64,000 nucleotides of DNA from Micrococcales bacterium (GTDB lineage: Bacteria; Actinomycetota; Actinomycetes; Actinomycetales; Microbacteriaceae), in assembly GCA_017306245.1 (NCBI GenBank), contig JAFKIY010000001.1, positions 682,001 to 746,000 on the forward strand. The letters are read 5' to 3'. The notes beneath the pieces were generated by a model. The model made no database searches. It worked only from the letters and a program-made list of their open reading frames with translations, and was not told the DNA's origin. Below are positions 42,856 through 52,605 of this stretch, one piece after another (the stretch's first letter is position 1; each line of letters opens with the position of its first letter). The translations under genes were made by a program, and so were the position numbers.

Positions 42856-43597
42856 CACGCTCGTGGTCGTGCCCACGTTCAACGAACGCGGGAGTCTGGC
42901 ATCGCTGATCGGCCGACTTCGGCAGACCGTGACCGGGGCGGATGTCCTGATCGTCGACGACTCGTCCCCAGATGGCACGGGTGAGCTCGCCGACTCGCTC
43001 GCGGCGGCGGACAGCGCCATCACCGTCCTGCACCGGCCCAAAAAGGAGGGGCTCGGCCGCGCCTATCTGGCAGGATTCCAGCACGCGCTCGACTCGGGCT
43101 ACCGCTTCATCGTCGAAATCGATGCCGACGGCTCCCACGACCCGGCCGATCTTTCCGCGATGCTGGTTCTCGCCCAGGACGGCGCGGATCTCGTCCTCGG
43201 GTCACGCTGGATTCCCGGCGGCGCCGTGCTCAATTGGCCCTGGCCGAGGCGGATGATCTCCCGGGCGGGGAATTCCTATGCCCGGAAGGTTCTCGCCTCG
43301 CAGATCAGAGACCTGACATCCGGATTCCGGGTGTTCCGCTCGGATGCTCTCGCCGCGGTCGACTTCACGTCGGTCGCCTCGCAAGGCTACTGCTTCCAGA
43401 TCGAACTGGCCTGGCTGTTCGAACGGGCGGGCCTCGTTGTCACCGAACACCCGATCACGTTCATCGAACGATCGGTCGGCCGATCGAAAATGCACGCCGG
43501 AATCGTCGTCGAAGCGCTCGCGCGGGTCACGATGTGGGGCATGTTCAGCAGGCGCCGGAAACCCTCACGGCGCGACAACGGGAGTGCGGACGGCTAG
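42848..43597 (+). CDS. ppm1: Polyprenol monophosphomannose synthase
   Basis: A 249-residue family 2 glycosyltransferase with VVVPTFNERGSL (5-16), DDSSPDGTGE (about 38-47) and the DxD-type region EIDADGSHDP (about 92-101). It transfers mannose from GDP-mannose to polyprenol phosphate for lipoglycan and protein mannosylation. It has no membrane domain of its own and probably docks to Lnt, as the eight-base overlap and the mycobacterial fusion suggest. It ends in a four-base overlap with rbpA on the other strand. Confidence 0.92.
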   Translation: MVDTLVVVPTFNERGSLASLIGRLRQTVTGADVLIVDDSSPDGTGELADSLAAADSAITVLHRPKKEGLGRAYLAGFQHALDSGYRFIVEIDADGSHDPADLSAMLVLAQDGADLVLGSRWIPGGAVLNWPWPRRMISRAGNSYARKVLASQIRDLTSGFRVFRSDALAAVDFTSVASQGYCFQIELAWLFERAGLVVTEHPITFIERSVGRSKMHAGIVVEALARVTMWGMFSRRRKPSRRDNGSADG

Positions 43598-43965
43598 ACG
43601 CCGGCTTTGGCCTTCGCCTTGCCCCGGCGGGCGCGCAGGAACGTGAGCCGTTCGTCGAGAAGCTCCTGAAGCTCCTCGCGGGTGCGCCGCTCGAGCAGCA
43701 TGTCCCAGTGGGTGCGGGGGATGCGCACGTCCGTGTCATCCAGCGGAACGGGCTTGCCGTTTTCACCGAGCAGCCGGCCTTCCTGGCCGCTCTTGGGGGA
43801 CTCCCACAGCGGTGGAATTTCCGCATCGGCAGCGAACGTGACCTCGAACGTGGATCCGTCATCAAGCTGATATGTGCTGCGGCGTCGGGGAGAGAACGTC
43901 ACACCCTCTTCGCTCTGAAGGCTCTGCGCTCCCAGTCTCATTCCGCGCAAACTGCGATCCGCCAT
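43594..43965 (-). CDS. rbpA: RNA polymerase-binding protein RbpA
   Basis: A 123-residue actinobacteria-specific factor that binds RNA polymerase and the housekeeping sigma factor and stabilises open promoter complexes. The N-terminal MADRSLRGMRLG, the core zinc-ribbon-like beta domain without all zinc cysteines, and the sigma-interacting helix RIPRTHWDMLLERRTREELQ (split) are typical. A lysine/alanine tail ends the protein. TATAAC near 44005 on the minus strand is a possible -10. Confidence 0.93.
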   Translation of the reverse strand: MADRSLRGMRLGAQSLQSEEGVTFSPRRRSTYQLDDGSTFEVTFAADAEIPPLWESPKSGQEGRLLGENGKPVPLDDTDVRIPRTHWDMLLERRTREELQELLDERLTFLRARRGKAKAKAGV

Positions 43966-44085
43966 AATTTCGTCCCCTTTGTACTCAGCCGCCTGTCACA
44001 AGTTATAAACCACCAAGCTGGGCGAATCCTTTCCGCGGCACGCCTTTCACAGCGGGTTCTCAGGCTCACGGGCACCGCGGGAGGA

Positions 44086-44865
44086 TCAGTGCCTCGAATG
44101 AAGCACCTCGAGGGCGAGATCGGCACGGTCGGTGACGATGCCGTCGACCCCAAGATCCAGCAGGCGCGCCATGTCGAGCGGATCGTTGATCGTCCACACG
44201 TGCACCTCCACTCCAGCCTCGTGGGCGAGCCGCACAAGCGGGGGAGTGACGACGCGCACGCCGTTCCACTTTTCGGGCAACTGGAGCGCGTCAAAACGCG
44301 CCAGAAGCGTGCGCGCCCGGGGGAGGATGCCGAGCCGGGCTGCGGCCAGAATCTGCGCCATCTCCCCGGATGCCGCGGAGGTGGCCACTCCCGGAAGTCC
44401 TTTCACAGTCGCGGCGCGGCGGGACCTGCTGAACGACGTGACAAGAACCCGCTTCACGGAGTTCGTCACCTTGATCGCGTCGATCGTCGGCTGCACGACG
44501 CCCGCCGACTTCACATCGATGTTGAAACGCGCCTCCGGAAAAGCGTCGATCGCTTCGGCGAGCGTGGAAAAGTTCTGGCCGAACCCCAGATCCACGCGTC
44601 GCAAGTCCGCAACGGTGAGCTGATTGACATTCACCTTCCGCCCGGCGACTCGGGCAAGCGTGTCGTCGTGGCTAACGATCGCGACGCCGTCGGCGCTCTC
44701 GTGCACATCCGTTTCGAGGTACGTGACGCCAGCCGCGACGGCTTTCGCGAACGCCAGGAGCGTGTTCTCCGGCGCGTCGAGCGCAAGCCCGCGATGCGCA
44801 AGGACCCGCGGGGGAGGGGAACGGAAGTAGCCTCCCTCGCCGGATCCGCTACGCGCCGGGGGCAC
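44086..44865 (-). CDS. Glycerophosphodiester phosphodiesterase
   Basis: A 259-residue GDPD-family enzyme that splits glycerophosphodiesters into glycerol 3-phosphate and alcohol. Catalytic and calcium residues lie in LAHRGLALDAPENTLLAF (about 22-39) and ETDVHESADGVAIVSHDDTL (about 52-71), and the barrel closes with WTINDPLDMARLLDLGVDG. The GTG at 44865 is the only start candidate that keeps a complete N-terminus; it overlaps the end of the SPFH gene by 17 bases. No signal peptide, so it acts inside the cell. Confidence 0.87.
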   Translation of the reverse strand: MPPARSGSGEGGYFRSPPPRVLAHRGLALDAPENTLLAFAKAVAAGVTYLETDVHESADGVAIVSHDDTLARVAGRKVNVNQLTVADLRRVDLGFGQNFSTLAEAIDAFPEARFNIDVKSAGVVQPTIDAIKVTNSVKRVLVTSFSRSRRAATVKGLPGVATSAASGEMAQILAAARLGILPRARTLLARFDALQLPEKWNGVRVVTPPLVRLAHEAGVEVHVWTINDPLDMARLLDLGVDGIVTDRADLALEVLHSRH

Positions 44866-45751
44866 CCTTTTTGCCAAGGAATCCACCCGAAATGCTGTTG
44901 AGTGCTTCCGTGAACTCCGAGGGGATGATCCACAGCTTGCTCGACTCGCCCTCCGCGATTTTCGGGAGCGTGAGCAGGTATTGGTAAGCGAGAAGTTCGG
45001 GGTCCGGCTTTCCGTCGTGGATTGCCTGGAACACCGTCGTGATCGCCTGGCCTTCACCCTCGGCGCGAAGCACCGCGGCCTTCGCATAGCCCTCGGCCTG
45101 GAGAATCGCCGCCTGGCGCGCACCCTCCGCCTCGAGGATCTGCGACTGCTTCGTACCCTCGGCAGTGAGGATCACCGCTCGGCGGTCACGCTCCGCGCGC
45201 ATCTGCTTCTCCATGGAATCCTGGATGGACAGCGGCGGGTCGATCGCCTTGAGCTCGACGCGGCCGACCCGGATGCCCCATTTGCCGGTGGCTTCATCGA
45301 GCACGATGCGCAACTGCCCGTTGATATTGTCGCGGCTTGTGAGCGCCTCTTCGAGGTTCAGTCCGCCCACGACGTTGCGCAGGGTCGTCGTGGTGAGCTG
45401 CTCGACGGCGCCGAGGTAGTTCGCGATCTCATACGTCGCAGCGCGAGCATCCGTCACCTGGAAGTACACGACCGTGTCGATGGAGACGACGAGGTTGTCT
45501 TCGGTGATCACCGGCTGCGGCGGGAACGACACCACCTGCTCGCGCATGTCGATGAGCGGGCGGACGCGGTCGATGAGCGGGATGACGATGTTCAATCCGG
45601 GCATGAGCGTCTTGTGGTATTTCCCGAGCCGCTCGACGACCCCGGCCCGCGCCTGCGGGATGATACGGATTGCCCGGAACAGGATCGTCAGCACGAAAAT
45701 CGCGACGACGATGATGAGAAGCACGAGCAGGATGGTGCCGAAATCGTTCAC
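44849..45751 (-). CDS. SPFH/band 7 family membrane protein (stomatin-like)
   Basis: A 300-residue protein with an N-terminal membrane anchor (about 6-25), the band 7 domain (27-190; RIIPQARAGVVERLGKYHKTLMPGLNIVIPLID split) and an alanine/glutamate-rich coiled coil (190-240). Such proteins form large rings or microdomains that scaffold membrane proteases and transporters. Its start overlaps the stop of the NfeD gene by four bases; the SPFH-NfeD pairing is a well-known conserved operon. Confidence 0.92.
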   Translation of the reverse strand: MNDFGTILLVLLIIVVAIFVLTILFRAIRIIPQARAGVVERLGKYHKTLMPGLNIVIPLIDRVRPLIDMREQVVSFPPQPVITEDNLVVSIDTVVYFQVTDARAATYEIANYLGAVEQLTTTTLRNVVGGLNLEEALTSRDNINGQLRIVLDEATGKWGIRVGRVELKAIDPPLSIQDSMEKQMRAERDRRAVILTAEGTKQSQILEAEGARQAAILQAEGYAKAAVLRAEGEGQAITTVFQAIHDGKPDPELLAYQYLLTLPKIAEGESSKLWIIPSEFTEALNSISGGFLGKKGAPGA

Positions 45752-46215
45752 TTTTCGTTGCCTTTCACGGGAGCAACCATGGCGGTGGCCCCATCAATTG
45801 CGGTGACCGTGATTCGGTCACCGACCTCCAGCGGTGGCTGCGTCGCGGGGGAGACGCGAGCTGTCCACGTTTCGCCCACCGTGAGCTTCACGTGGCCCTG
45901 GCCGTTCACGAAATCGCTCACGACCGTTCCCTCCATTCCGATGAGGGCATCAACCAGCGTCTTGGTGGGGTCGCCACCGCGCTTGAGCCGCCGCAACAGT
46001 GGAGGTTTGACCGCGAGAAGGAGAAGGAGGGCGAGGATGGCGGCAATCACCACCTGCGCCCACCAAGGCAGTCCAAGAAGCCCGGACACCAGTCCGCCGA
46101 GGCTTCCGACGGCGATCATCAGAAACGTGAACTCGAGAGTGCTCATCTCGACGATGAGGAACAAGAGGATAAGGCCGAGCCACACAATCCACGCGTAGTC
46201 GTTGAGGAATTCCAC
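45748..46215 (-). CDS. NfeD family protein, short form
   Basis: A 155-residue protein with three or four N-terminal hydrophobic segments (about 8-75) and a C-terminal OB-fold domain (about 85-150; VDALIGMEGTVVSDFVNGQGHVKLTVGETWTARV split). It lacks the protease domain of long NfeD proteins. It partners the SPFH protein encoded four bases into its end, probably in membrane quality control. It diverges from the SDR gene over 71 bases. Confidence 0.9.
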   Translation of the reverse strand: MEFLNDYAWIVWLGLILLFLIVEMSTLEFTFLMIAVGSLGGLVSGLLGLPWWAQVVIAAILALLLLLAVKPPLLRRLKRGGDPTKTLVDALIGMEGTVVSDFVNGQGHVKLTVGETWTARVSPATQPPLEVGDRITVTAIDGATAMVAPVKGNEK

Positions 46216-46249
46216 TGGTTTCCAGCACCTCTCCCTTGTCGTGTTACTA

Positions 46250-46279
46250 CTGAAACTAGCACGCCGGACTTGCTAGGGT
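46250..46279 (+). promoter_or_regulatory. Promoter of the leaderless SDR gene
   Basis: CTGAAA (46250-46255), an 18-base spacer and TAGGGT (46274-46279), 7 bases before the GTG at 46287. The spacing equals that of the microprotein promoters. Confidence 0.45.
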
Positions 46280-46286
46280 CTGGGGG

Positions 46287-47051
46287 GTGAGCATACTTTT
46301 GCAGCCCCACTCCCTCGAGGGAAAACGTGCCCTCGTCACCGGCTCGTCCCGCGGCATCGGCGCGGAAACCGTCGGCTATCTTTCCGAAGCTGGCGCCCGC
46401 GTCGTGGTCAACTTCCGCAACAAAGAGAAGCGCGCGCTCCAGCTCGTGGAGAAGCTTGAAGCGGCGGGGGGCACCGCGATCGCCGTCGGGGCAGATCTCA
46501 CCGATCCGGCATCCGTCTCGTCGATGTTCGCGACCATCCGCGCCGAGTGGGGCGGCCTCGATATCCTCGTGCTCAACGCGTCCGGCGGCATGGAATCCGG
46601 CATGGGCGAGGACTACGCGATGCGACTCAATCGCGACGCCCAGGTGAATCTCCTCACCTCGGCACTGCCGCTGCTCGGGGCCGGATCCAGGGTCGTGTTC
46701 GTCACGAGCCATCAGGCCCATTTCATCCACACCGTGCCGACGATGCCGGAGTACGAACCCGTCGCCCTGAGCAAGCGCGCGGGGGAGGATGCGCTGCGCG
46801 CCATGATCCCGCAACTGGACGAGCTCGGAATCGAGTTCGTCGTGGTTTCCGGGGACATGATCGAGGGCACGATCACGGCGACGCTTCTCGAGCGGGCGAA
46901 CCCGGGCGCCATTAGCGCGCGGAAAGAGGCCGCAGGGCGCCTGTACAACGTCTCCGAGTTCGCCGCCGAAGTCGCGAGGGCGGCCGTCGAACCCGTGCCG
47001 GAGAACCACACGCGATACATCGGCGACATCTCGGGGTTCACCACGAACTGA
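46287..47051 (+). CDS. SDR family oxidoreductase, atypical
   Basis: A 254-residue SDR with the cofactor loop TGSSRGIGAETVGYL (about 18-32) and NASGG at the fourth strand. The usual YxxxK is seen only as Y151 in MPEYEPVALSKRAGE, with the lysine displaced to the sixth position after it (YEPVALSK), and the serine is in VTSHQAHF. Enzymatic activity may thus differ from classical SDRs. It starts at a GTG served by a leaderless promoter and is followed by the S9 peptidase gene after 20 bases. Substrate unknown. Confidence 0.82.
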   Translation: MSILLQPHSLEGKRALVTGSSRGIGAETVGYLSEAGARVVVNFRNKEKRALQLVEKLEAAGGTAIAVGADLTDPASVSSMFATIRAEWGGLDILVLNASGGMESGMGEDYAMRLNRDAQVNLLTSALPLLGAGSRVVFVTSHQAHFIHTVPTMPEYEPVALSKRAGEDALRAMIPQLDELGIEFVVVSGDMIEGTITATLLERANPGAISARKEAAGRLYNVSEFAAEVARAAVEPVPENHTRYIGDISGFTTN

Positions 47052-47059
47052 GTGGTGCC

Positions 47060-47065
47060 TAGAGT
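47060..47065 (+). promoter_or_regulatory. -10 hexamer of the leaderless S9 peptidase gene
   Basis: TAGAGT, 6 bases before the GTG at 47072, with TTCACC 17 bases upstream as a partial -35. Confidence 0.45.
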
Positions 47066-47071
47066 GGTGGA

Positions 47072-49075
47072 GTGAAACCCGCTGACCTTCCGCTCCTCAC
47101 GAGCGTTTCCCGCCCCACCATCCATCCCGACGGCACCTGGGCGGTGTTCGCCACCGCCACCCCGAATCTGGATGCGGATGCCTACGTCGGGCAGTTGTGG
47201 CGGGTGGACCTGGATGGTGGTTCGGGGCCTCGGCGGATCACGCGGGGGTTCAGCGACAGTGCGCCCCGGTTCAGCCCGGACGGTTCTCGTATCGCGTTCC
47301 TGCGGTCGGATGGCGAAGGGCCGGCGCAGCTTCACGTGGTGGCGGCGAACGGGGGAGAGGCGGTCCCGGCCACGGACGAGAAGCTCGGCGTGGGCAGTTT
47401 CGAATGGTCCCCGGATTCCTCTGCGCTTGCGTACACGGCCCGGCGGGCGGAACCCGGTCGGTATGGGACGGTCAAGGATCTGAAGGCCGATGCCGAACCG
47501 CCGCGGAGAATCGTCACGTTCCGATACCAGTCGAACGGGCTCGGTTACACGAATGATCGCCGCACCCACATTTTCCTGATCGATGCTCCCGATCCTTCTG
47601 CTGAGCCCACGTACCGCCGAGCGCCGTCGGTCGACGAACCGACTCCCGAACCTCATCGCGGGGTTCCCGAACCGCGTCAGCTCACCGAGGGAGATTTCGA
47701 TGATTCGAGAATGCGCTTCCATCCGGATGGCCGGCGTCTCGCGTTCCTCTCTGCCCGGCACGCGGAACGCGATGTGGATCTCGCCAACAACATCCACCTC
47801 GTGGACCTGGACGATCCGAACGCCGAGCCTGCCGCGCTCACGGGAAGGCACGCCCGGTATTCGATCGACGGCTTCGCCTTCGCGCCGGACGGGACCATCT
47901 ATTTCGTCGGCAGCGATCTGGGCGACACCGGGCGCGATTTCGTCGGGAGGAATGGGGCGCTGTACCGTCTCGGCGCTGACGGCGCTCCCGCCCAGAGGCT
48001 CACCGATCCTTCGGCGACGGACCTCTCCGACGGCGCGCACGAACTGATGGTCGCGTCCGACGGCGCCGTGCTGGCCCAGAACACGTGGCGCGGAGCCGTC
48101 GAGCTGGTGTCGATTGATTCACGCGGTGAGTTGAGCCGGGTCGTGGCGGGGGACCGCGTCGTGCGCGGTTTCGATGAAGCGGCGGGCAACGTCGTCGTGA
48201 GTTACCTGGACGCCGCAACCATGGGCGATGTCGCCGTGGTGCGGAAGGGCGATATCGCAACGCTCACCGACTTCTCCAGCGCGCTGCGCGACGCCGGGGT
48301 TGCGCCGCCGGTCGAGCTCACGGTTCCCGCCCGGGATGGCACTCCCGTGCACGGCTGGGTGCTCGCTCCGGCGGGCGACGGTCCGCACCCGGTGCTTCTC
48401 AACATCCACGGCGGCCCGTACACGCAGTACACCGGGAGCTTTTTCGACGAGGCGCAAGTGTACGTCGCGGCCGGATACGGCGTCGTCCTCTGCAACCCGC
48501 GCGGCGCATCCGGCTACGGCGAGGAGTTCGGCAGGGCCATTCGGCACCAGATGGGCACCGTGGACTACACGGACGTTCTCGACTTCCTGGACGGGGCACT
48601 CGCCGCGAACCCCTCGTTCGACCGGAATCGTCTCGGCATCATGGGCGGATCCTACGGGGGCTACCTCACGGCGTGGACGATAGCGCAGGACCACCGATTC
48701 ACGGCGGCAATCGTCGAACGAGGATTCCTCGACCCGGTGGGTTTCGTCGGCACCTCCGACATAGGCGACTTCTTCGGCGACGAATACACGGGGACGGATC
48801 CCGAGCAGATCCGCGCGCAGAGCCCGCAGGCGTTCGTGCACCAGGTCACAACTCCGACGCTCATCCTGCACTCTGAGAACGACCTGCGGTGCCCGCTGTC
48901 GCAGGGGGAGCGGTATTACGCCGCGTTGAAGCGGCAGGGCGTCGAGACGGAGTTGCTCATCTTCCCGGGTGAAAATCACGAGCTGAGCCGGAGCGGGCGG
49001 CCACGACACCGGCTGCAACGATTCGAGGCCGTCCTCGACTGGTGGGAACGTCACCTTCCCATTCACTTAGCCTGA
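47072..49075 (+). CDS. S9 family prolyl oligopeptidase-type peptidase
   Basis: A 667-residue serine peptidase: a beta-propeller with WD40-like repeats (about 10-390; [32 protein letters not shown]) and a C-terminal alpha/beta-hydrolase domain. The triad is visible in [11 protein letters not shown] (Ser), [13 protein letters not shown] (Asp) and [11 protein letters not shown] (His). Likely cleaves short peptides in the cytoplasm; no signal peptide is present. It is followed by the UvrA-like gene after five bases. Confidence 0.92.
   Translation: MKPADLPLLTSVSRPTIHPDGTWAVFATATPNLDADAYVGQLWRVDLDGGSGPRRITRGFSDSAPRFSPDGSRIAFLRSDGEGPAQLHVVAANGGEAVPATDEKLGVGSFEWSPDSSALAYTARRAEPGRYGTVKDLKADAEPPRRIVTFRYQSNGLGYTNDRRTHIFLIDAPDPSAEPTYRRAPSVDEPTPEPHRGVPEPRQLTEGDFDDSRMRFHPDGRRLAFLSARHAERDVDLANNIHLVDLDDPNAEPAALTGRHARYSIDGFAFAPDGTIYFVGSDLGDTGRDFVGRNGALYRLGADGAPAQRLTDPSATDLSDGAHELMVASDGAVLAQNTWRGAVELVSIDSRGELSRVVAGDRVVRGFDEAAGNVVVSYLDAATMGDVAVVRKGDIATLTDFSSALRDAGVAPPVELTVPARDGTPVHGWVLAPAGDGPHPVLLNIHGGPYTQYTGSFFDEAQVYVAAGYGVVLCNPRGASGYGEEFGRAIRHQMGTVDYTDVLDFLDGALAANPSFDRNRLGIMGGSYGGYLTAWTIAQDHRFTAAIVERGFLDPVGFVGTSDIGDFFGDEYTGTDPEQIRAQSPQAFVHQVTTPTLILHSENDLRCPLSQGERYYAALKRQGVETELLIFPGENHELSRSGRPRHRLQRFEAVLDWWERHLPIHLA
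49068..49073 (+). promoter_or_regulatory. -10 hexamer of the leaderless UvrA-like gene
   Basis: TAGCCT, 7 bases before the ATG at 49081. It overlaps the last codons of the peptidase gene, so the UvrA-like gene can be transcribed alone. Confidence 0.35.
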
Positions 49076-49080
49076 ATGCC

Positions 49081-51441
49081 ATGGAAAAAACGCCGCTGGC
49101 CGACAGCCACGACCTGATCCGCGTGCAGGGCGCGCGGGTGAACAACCTGAAGAACATCAGCGTGGAGATCCCGAAACGGCGCCTGACCGTGTTCACCGGC
49201 ATTTCCGGCTCCGGGAAGAGCTCTCTCGTGTTCGATACGATCGCCGCGGAGTCTCAGCGGATGATCAACGAGACCTACAGCACGTTCGTCCAGGGCTTCA
49301 TGCCGACGCTCGCGAGGCCGGATGTCGACGTTCTGGAGGGCCTCACGACCGCGATCATCGTGGACCAGGAGCGCATGGGCGCCAATCCGCGCTCTACCGT
49401 GGGCACCGCGACGGATGCGAACGCGCTGCTGCGCATCCTGTTCAGCCGGCTCGGGCAGCCGCACATCGGGTCCCCGCAGGCGTTCTCGTTCAACGTCGCG
49501 TCCATCAGCGGCGCGGGGGCCGTCACATTCGAGAAGGGCGGCGAAAAGGTCAAGGAGCGGCGCGAGTTCAGCATCACCGGGGGGATGTGCCCACGGTGCG
49601 AGGGGACCGGCAACGTCACTGACTTCGACCTGGCCGCGCTCTACGACGACACCAAGTCGTTGAGCGAGGGCGCCATCACGATCCCCGGCTACAGCATGGA
49701 CGGCTGGTACGGGCGCATTTACAAGGGGAGCGGCTATTTCGATCCCGACAAGCCGATCGCGAAGTATACGAAGAAAGAACTGAACGACCTGCTGCACAGG
49801 GAGCCGACGAAAATCAAGGTCGACGGCATCAACCTCACCTACGAAGGGCTCATCCCGAAGATCCAGCGTTCCATGCTCTCCAAGGACAAGGAGGCGATGC
49901 AGCCGCACATCCGGGCGTTCGTGGAGCGCGCGGTGACATTCACGACGTGCCCGGACTGCGACGGCACGCGCCTCAACGAAGGGGCGCGATCGTCGAAGAT
50001 CAAGGGAATCAGCATCGCGGATGCCTGCTCGATGCAGATCAGCGACCTCGCGGAATGGGTCAGCGGCATCCGGGACGAATCCGTCGCGCCGCTGCTGTCC
50101 ACACTTCGCCACACGCTCGACTCGTTCGTGTCGATCGGGCTCGGTTACCTGTCGCTCGAGCGCCCCTCCGGCACACTGTCGGGCGGCGAATCCCAGCGCA
50201 CCAAGATGATCCGGCACCTCGGCTCCTCGCTCACCGACGTTACGTATGTGTTCGACGAACCGACGGTCGGCCTGCATCCGCACGACATCCAGCGGATGAA
50301 CGAACTGCTGCTGCAGCTGAGGGACAAGGGCAACACGGTGCTCGTGGTGGAGCACAAACCGGAGCTCATCGAAATCGCCGACCACGTCGTCGACCTCGGG
50401 CCCGGAGCCGGGAGCGACGGGGGAGAGGTGACGTTCGAGGGGACCGTAGCGGGCTTGCGGGGCAGCAAGACCGTGACGGGACGGCACCTGGACGACCGCG
50501 CCGCACTGAAACCCGCCGTACGCACACCCTCGGGGAGAATCGAAGTGCGCGGCGCGAACGTGAACAACCTGAAGAACGTGGATGTGGACATCCCGCTCGG
50601 AACACTCGTCGTCGTGACCGGGGTGGCCGGCTCGGGAAAGAGCTCGCTGCTCACCGGCTCCGTATCGGGGCGGGATGGCGTCGTCTCGGTCGACCAGGGC
50701 GCGATCAAAGGTTCGCGCCGCAGCAATCCCGCCACCTACACCGGGCTCCTGGAGCCCATCCGCAAGGCTTTTGCCAAGGAGAACGGGGTGAAGCCGGCCC
50801 TGTTCAGCGCGAACTCGGAAGGCGCCTGCCCGAACTGCAACGGTGCCGGTGTGATCTACACGGATCTCGGCGTCATGGCCGGCGTGGAGACCGTGTGCGA
50901 GGTGTGCGAGGGCAAGCGGTTCGAGGCCACCGTGCTCGAGTACACGTTCGGCGGCCGCAACATCGCCGAGGTGCTGTCCATGCCGGTGTCTGAGGCAAAA
51001 TCGTTTTTTGCCCCGGGGGAGTCGGCCATCCCCGCCGCGCACACCATTCTGGAGCGCCTCGCGGATGTCGGGCTCGGTTACGTCCAGCTCGGACAGCCCC
51101 TCACGACGCTGTCCGGCGGCGAACGCCAGAGGCTCAAACTTGCGACGCAAATGGCGGAAAAAGGCGACGTGTACGTACTCGACGAGCCGACGAGCGGCCT
51201 GCACCTGGCAGATGTAGAGAATCTGCTCGGCCTGCTGGACCGGCTCGTCGACTCCGGAAAGTCCGTCATCGTGATCGAACACCATCAGGCGGTCATGGCG
51301 CACGCCGACTGGATCATCGACATCGGGCCCGGCGCCGGCCATGACGGCGGAGAAATCGTCTACGAAGGAACGCCGGCAGATCTCGTCCGGAGGTCGTCAA
51401 CGCTCACCGGGGAACACCTCGCGGCCTATGTGGCGTCCTAG
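49081..51441 (+). CDS. Short UvrA paralogue (class II, drug-resistance type)
   Basis: A 786-residue ABC ATPase pair of the UvrA family. Walker A motifs are GISGSGKSS (about 33) and GVAGSGKSS (about 518), signatures LSGGESQR and LSGGERQR, and zinc-module cysteines CPRC, CPDC and CPNC/CEVC. True UvrA is about 950 residues; the missing part matches the UvrB-binding region, so it is unlikely to serve standard excision repair. Relatives are found with antibiotic gene clusters, where they may remove DNA-binding drugs. An in-frame codon at 49042 would add 13 residues but overlaps the peptidase gene. Confidence 0.9.
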   Translation: MEKTPLADSHDLIRVQGARVNNLKNISVEIPKRRLTVFTGISGSGKSSLVFDTIAAESQRMINETYSTFVQGFMPTLARPDVDVLEGLTTAIIVDQERMGANPRSTVGTATDANALLRILFSRLGQPHIGSPQAFSFNVASISGAGAVTFEKGGEKVKERREFSITGGMCPRCEGTGNVTDFDLAALYDDTKSLSEGAITIPGYSMDGWYGRIYKGSGYFDPDKPIAKYTKKELNDLLHREPTKIKVDGINLTYEGLIPKIQRSMLSKDKEAMQPHIRAFVERAVTFTTCPDCDGTRLNEGARSSKIKGISIADACSMQISDLAEWVSGIRDESVAPLLSTLRHTLDSFVSIGLGYLSLERPSGTLSGGESQRTKMIRHLGSSLTDVTYVFDEPTVGLHPHDIQRMNELLLQLRDKGNTVLVVEHKPELIEIADHVVDLGPGAGSDGGEVTFEGTVAGLRGSKTVTGRHLDDRAALKPAVRTPSGRIEVRGANVNNLKNVDVDIPLGTLVVVTGVAGSGKSSLLTGSVSGRDGVVSVDQGAIKGSRRSNPATYTGLLEPIRKAFAKENGVKPALFSANSEGACPNCNGAGVIYTDLGVMAGVETVCEVCEGKRFEATVLEYTFGGRNIAEVLSMPVSEAKSFFAPGESAIPAAHTILERLADVGLGYVQLGQPLTTLSGGERQRLKLATQMAEKGDVYVLDEPTSGLHLADVENLLGLLDRLVDSGKSVIVIEHHQAVMAHADWIIDIGPGAGHDGGEIVYEGTPADLVRRSSTLTGEHLAAYVAS

Positions 51442-51526
51442 CCCCTCCCGCGCGCATTTTTTACATCCGATAATGCACATTATGTCAGTTCGATGATTTT
51501 CAGAGCGCAAGTGATTCCATATTCGG

Positions 51527-51853
51527 ATGATGCTGCACGCGGACGCGCACGGCCAGGGATCGCGAATCGCGGTCCTACAGCACGGGACGGTTGGGATCAT
51601 ACGGAACTGACGGCCGAGTACGAGAAGCACCGACTCGCGCGAACCTACGAGGGCCTCAGGGCCTCCAGGGCGGCCTATTACTGCGACCAGGACTGCGTCG
51701 TCGAGGCCTGTTGCGGCAGACCGGTTTGATCCGGCAACAGAAGCAGCGCCCGCCGCGTCGGAAGCACTCGCAGCCAAAGGAGCGGTCGTTCGCAGCATCG
51801 CCGGTGCGAGCCACACCGTTTGGTACAGCCACACCGGTGTCACAGTGCCTTGA
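51527..51853 (+). pseudogene. Possible alpha/beta-hydrolase remnant
   Basis: One frame from the ATG at 51527 to the TGA at 51851 is broken only by an in-frame TGA at 51608-51610. Its start contains SRIAVLQHGTVG, like the first strand and oxyanion loop of alpha/beta hydrolases. Its end contains RFDPATEAAPAASEALAAKG and IAGASHTVWYSH, like the last strand and catalytic histidine. The middle is too short for a complete fold, so this looks like a remnant with internal loss. Resemblance judged by eye only. Confidence 0.3.
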
Positions 51854-52085
51854 TGGCCTTGAGGTACCGCCCTACATGTAGCCAATTACCGGAGGCGAGT
51901 GCACGTCGTTTCAAACACGCTAGTACCTTCGACGTCCTGGCACGCTCGGCAAAGTGTGGTGCAGTCATCCAGTTTGCGAACCTGATCAGCGTCGCGGTGA
52001 GCAAATAGTCAATCTGGTGCTTCGGTCGTTTGTTTGGAGTCAAAGACGTCTGTGCGCACAGCGACACCCCAAACCACAAAGGCAC
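51840..52085 (-). pseudogene. Unassigned 81-codon ORF, possible gene remnant
   Basis: The frame reads as plausible protein, with KHQIDYLLTATLIRFANWM followed by a basic helical part (APHFAERARTSKVLACLKRR, then ASGNWLHVGRYLKAIKAL). It has no good ribosome site and no recognised family. It may be the tail of a decayed gene, for example of a mobile element, but nothing proves that. Confidence 0.2.
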
Positions 52086-52263
52086 TGTGTGGGAATATCC
52101 TGACTAACTTTAAGGCGAAGCTCGCCATCGAACGTAATCTTCGGGTACGTGGCTCGGGCTGGCTTGATCGTGAGCACGTCTTTTGGGAGCAGCTAGTGGA
52201 CCCGCGGGGAAATTCACTATAGTGAGACTAATTTGATTCTCTGATCCCGAAACGAGGATATAC

Positions 52264-52605
52264 GTGGCTCTCGTACCTTGCCGTGAATGCGGCGCTGAAA
52301 TTTCTGCTGCTGCTCCTACATGCCCTAAGTGTGGTGTCCCATCCCCAGCAGGAAAGACCGCCTCCTTGGTCGTAACACGTGAGAGACGATTGACTGGTGC
52401 GATCTTGCTCATGTGGGTTGGTATCGAGGGACGAGGGAAACAATTGTCTGGTGGCCAGAGTGTGTCATTCGATCTGGCACCTGGCGAACATCAGCTCGAA
52501 GTGGGGTTCGGCGGGGACGACCTGTACGAGTATGAGTTTGAGGTCGCACCTGGGGAATCGAAGAGAGCCGTGGTTGCGATCGGAAAAGGCGTCAGGTTCG
52601 AATAG
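52264..52605 (+). CDS. Small zinc-ribbon protein with a C-terminal beta domain
   Basis: A 113-residue protein starting at a GTG with GAGG about 8 bases upstream. The first 24 residues form a zinc ribbon (CRECGAEISAAAPTCPKCG). Residues 30-113 look like a small beta-sandwich of the PEGA/Ig-like type (GRGKQLSGGQSVSFDLAPGEHQLEVGF, split, then EYEFEVAPGESKRAVVAIG). No membrane segment. Base composition is lower in G+C than in neighbours, which suggests recent acquisition with the islet. Function unknown. Confidence 0.65.
   Translation: MALVPCRECGAEISAAAPTCPKCGVPSPAGKTASLVVTRERRLTGAILLMWVGIEGRGKQLSGGQSVSFDLAPGEHQLEVGFGGDDLYEYEFEVAPGESKRAVVAIGKGVRFE

Larger units (their letters stand above)
51442..52263. 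other. AT-richer islet without an intact gene
   Basis: About 820 bases, lower in G+C by eye (close to half in the second part) than the rest of the window. No frame gives a convincing whole protein; two short stretches that look like decayed coding sequence are listed separately. TATAGT at 52218-52223 may be the -10 of the zinc-ribbon gene. No inverted terminal repeats or target duplications were seen. Confidence 0.6.

Noticed and set aside
49063-51342. A 759-codon minus-strand frame opposite the UvrA-like gene
   Set aside because: The plus-strand protein has complete ABC ATPase motifs; the antisense product is rich in Arg, Val and Asp with no fold signature.
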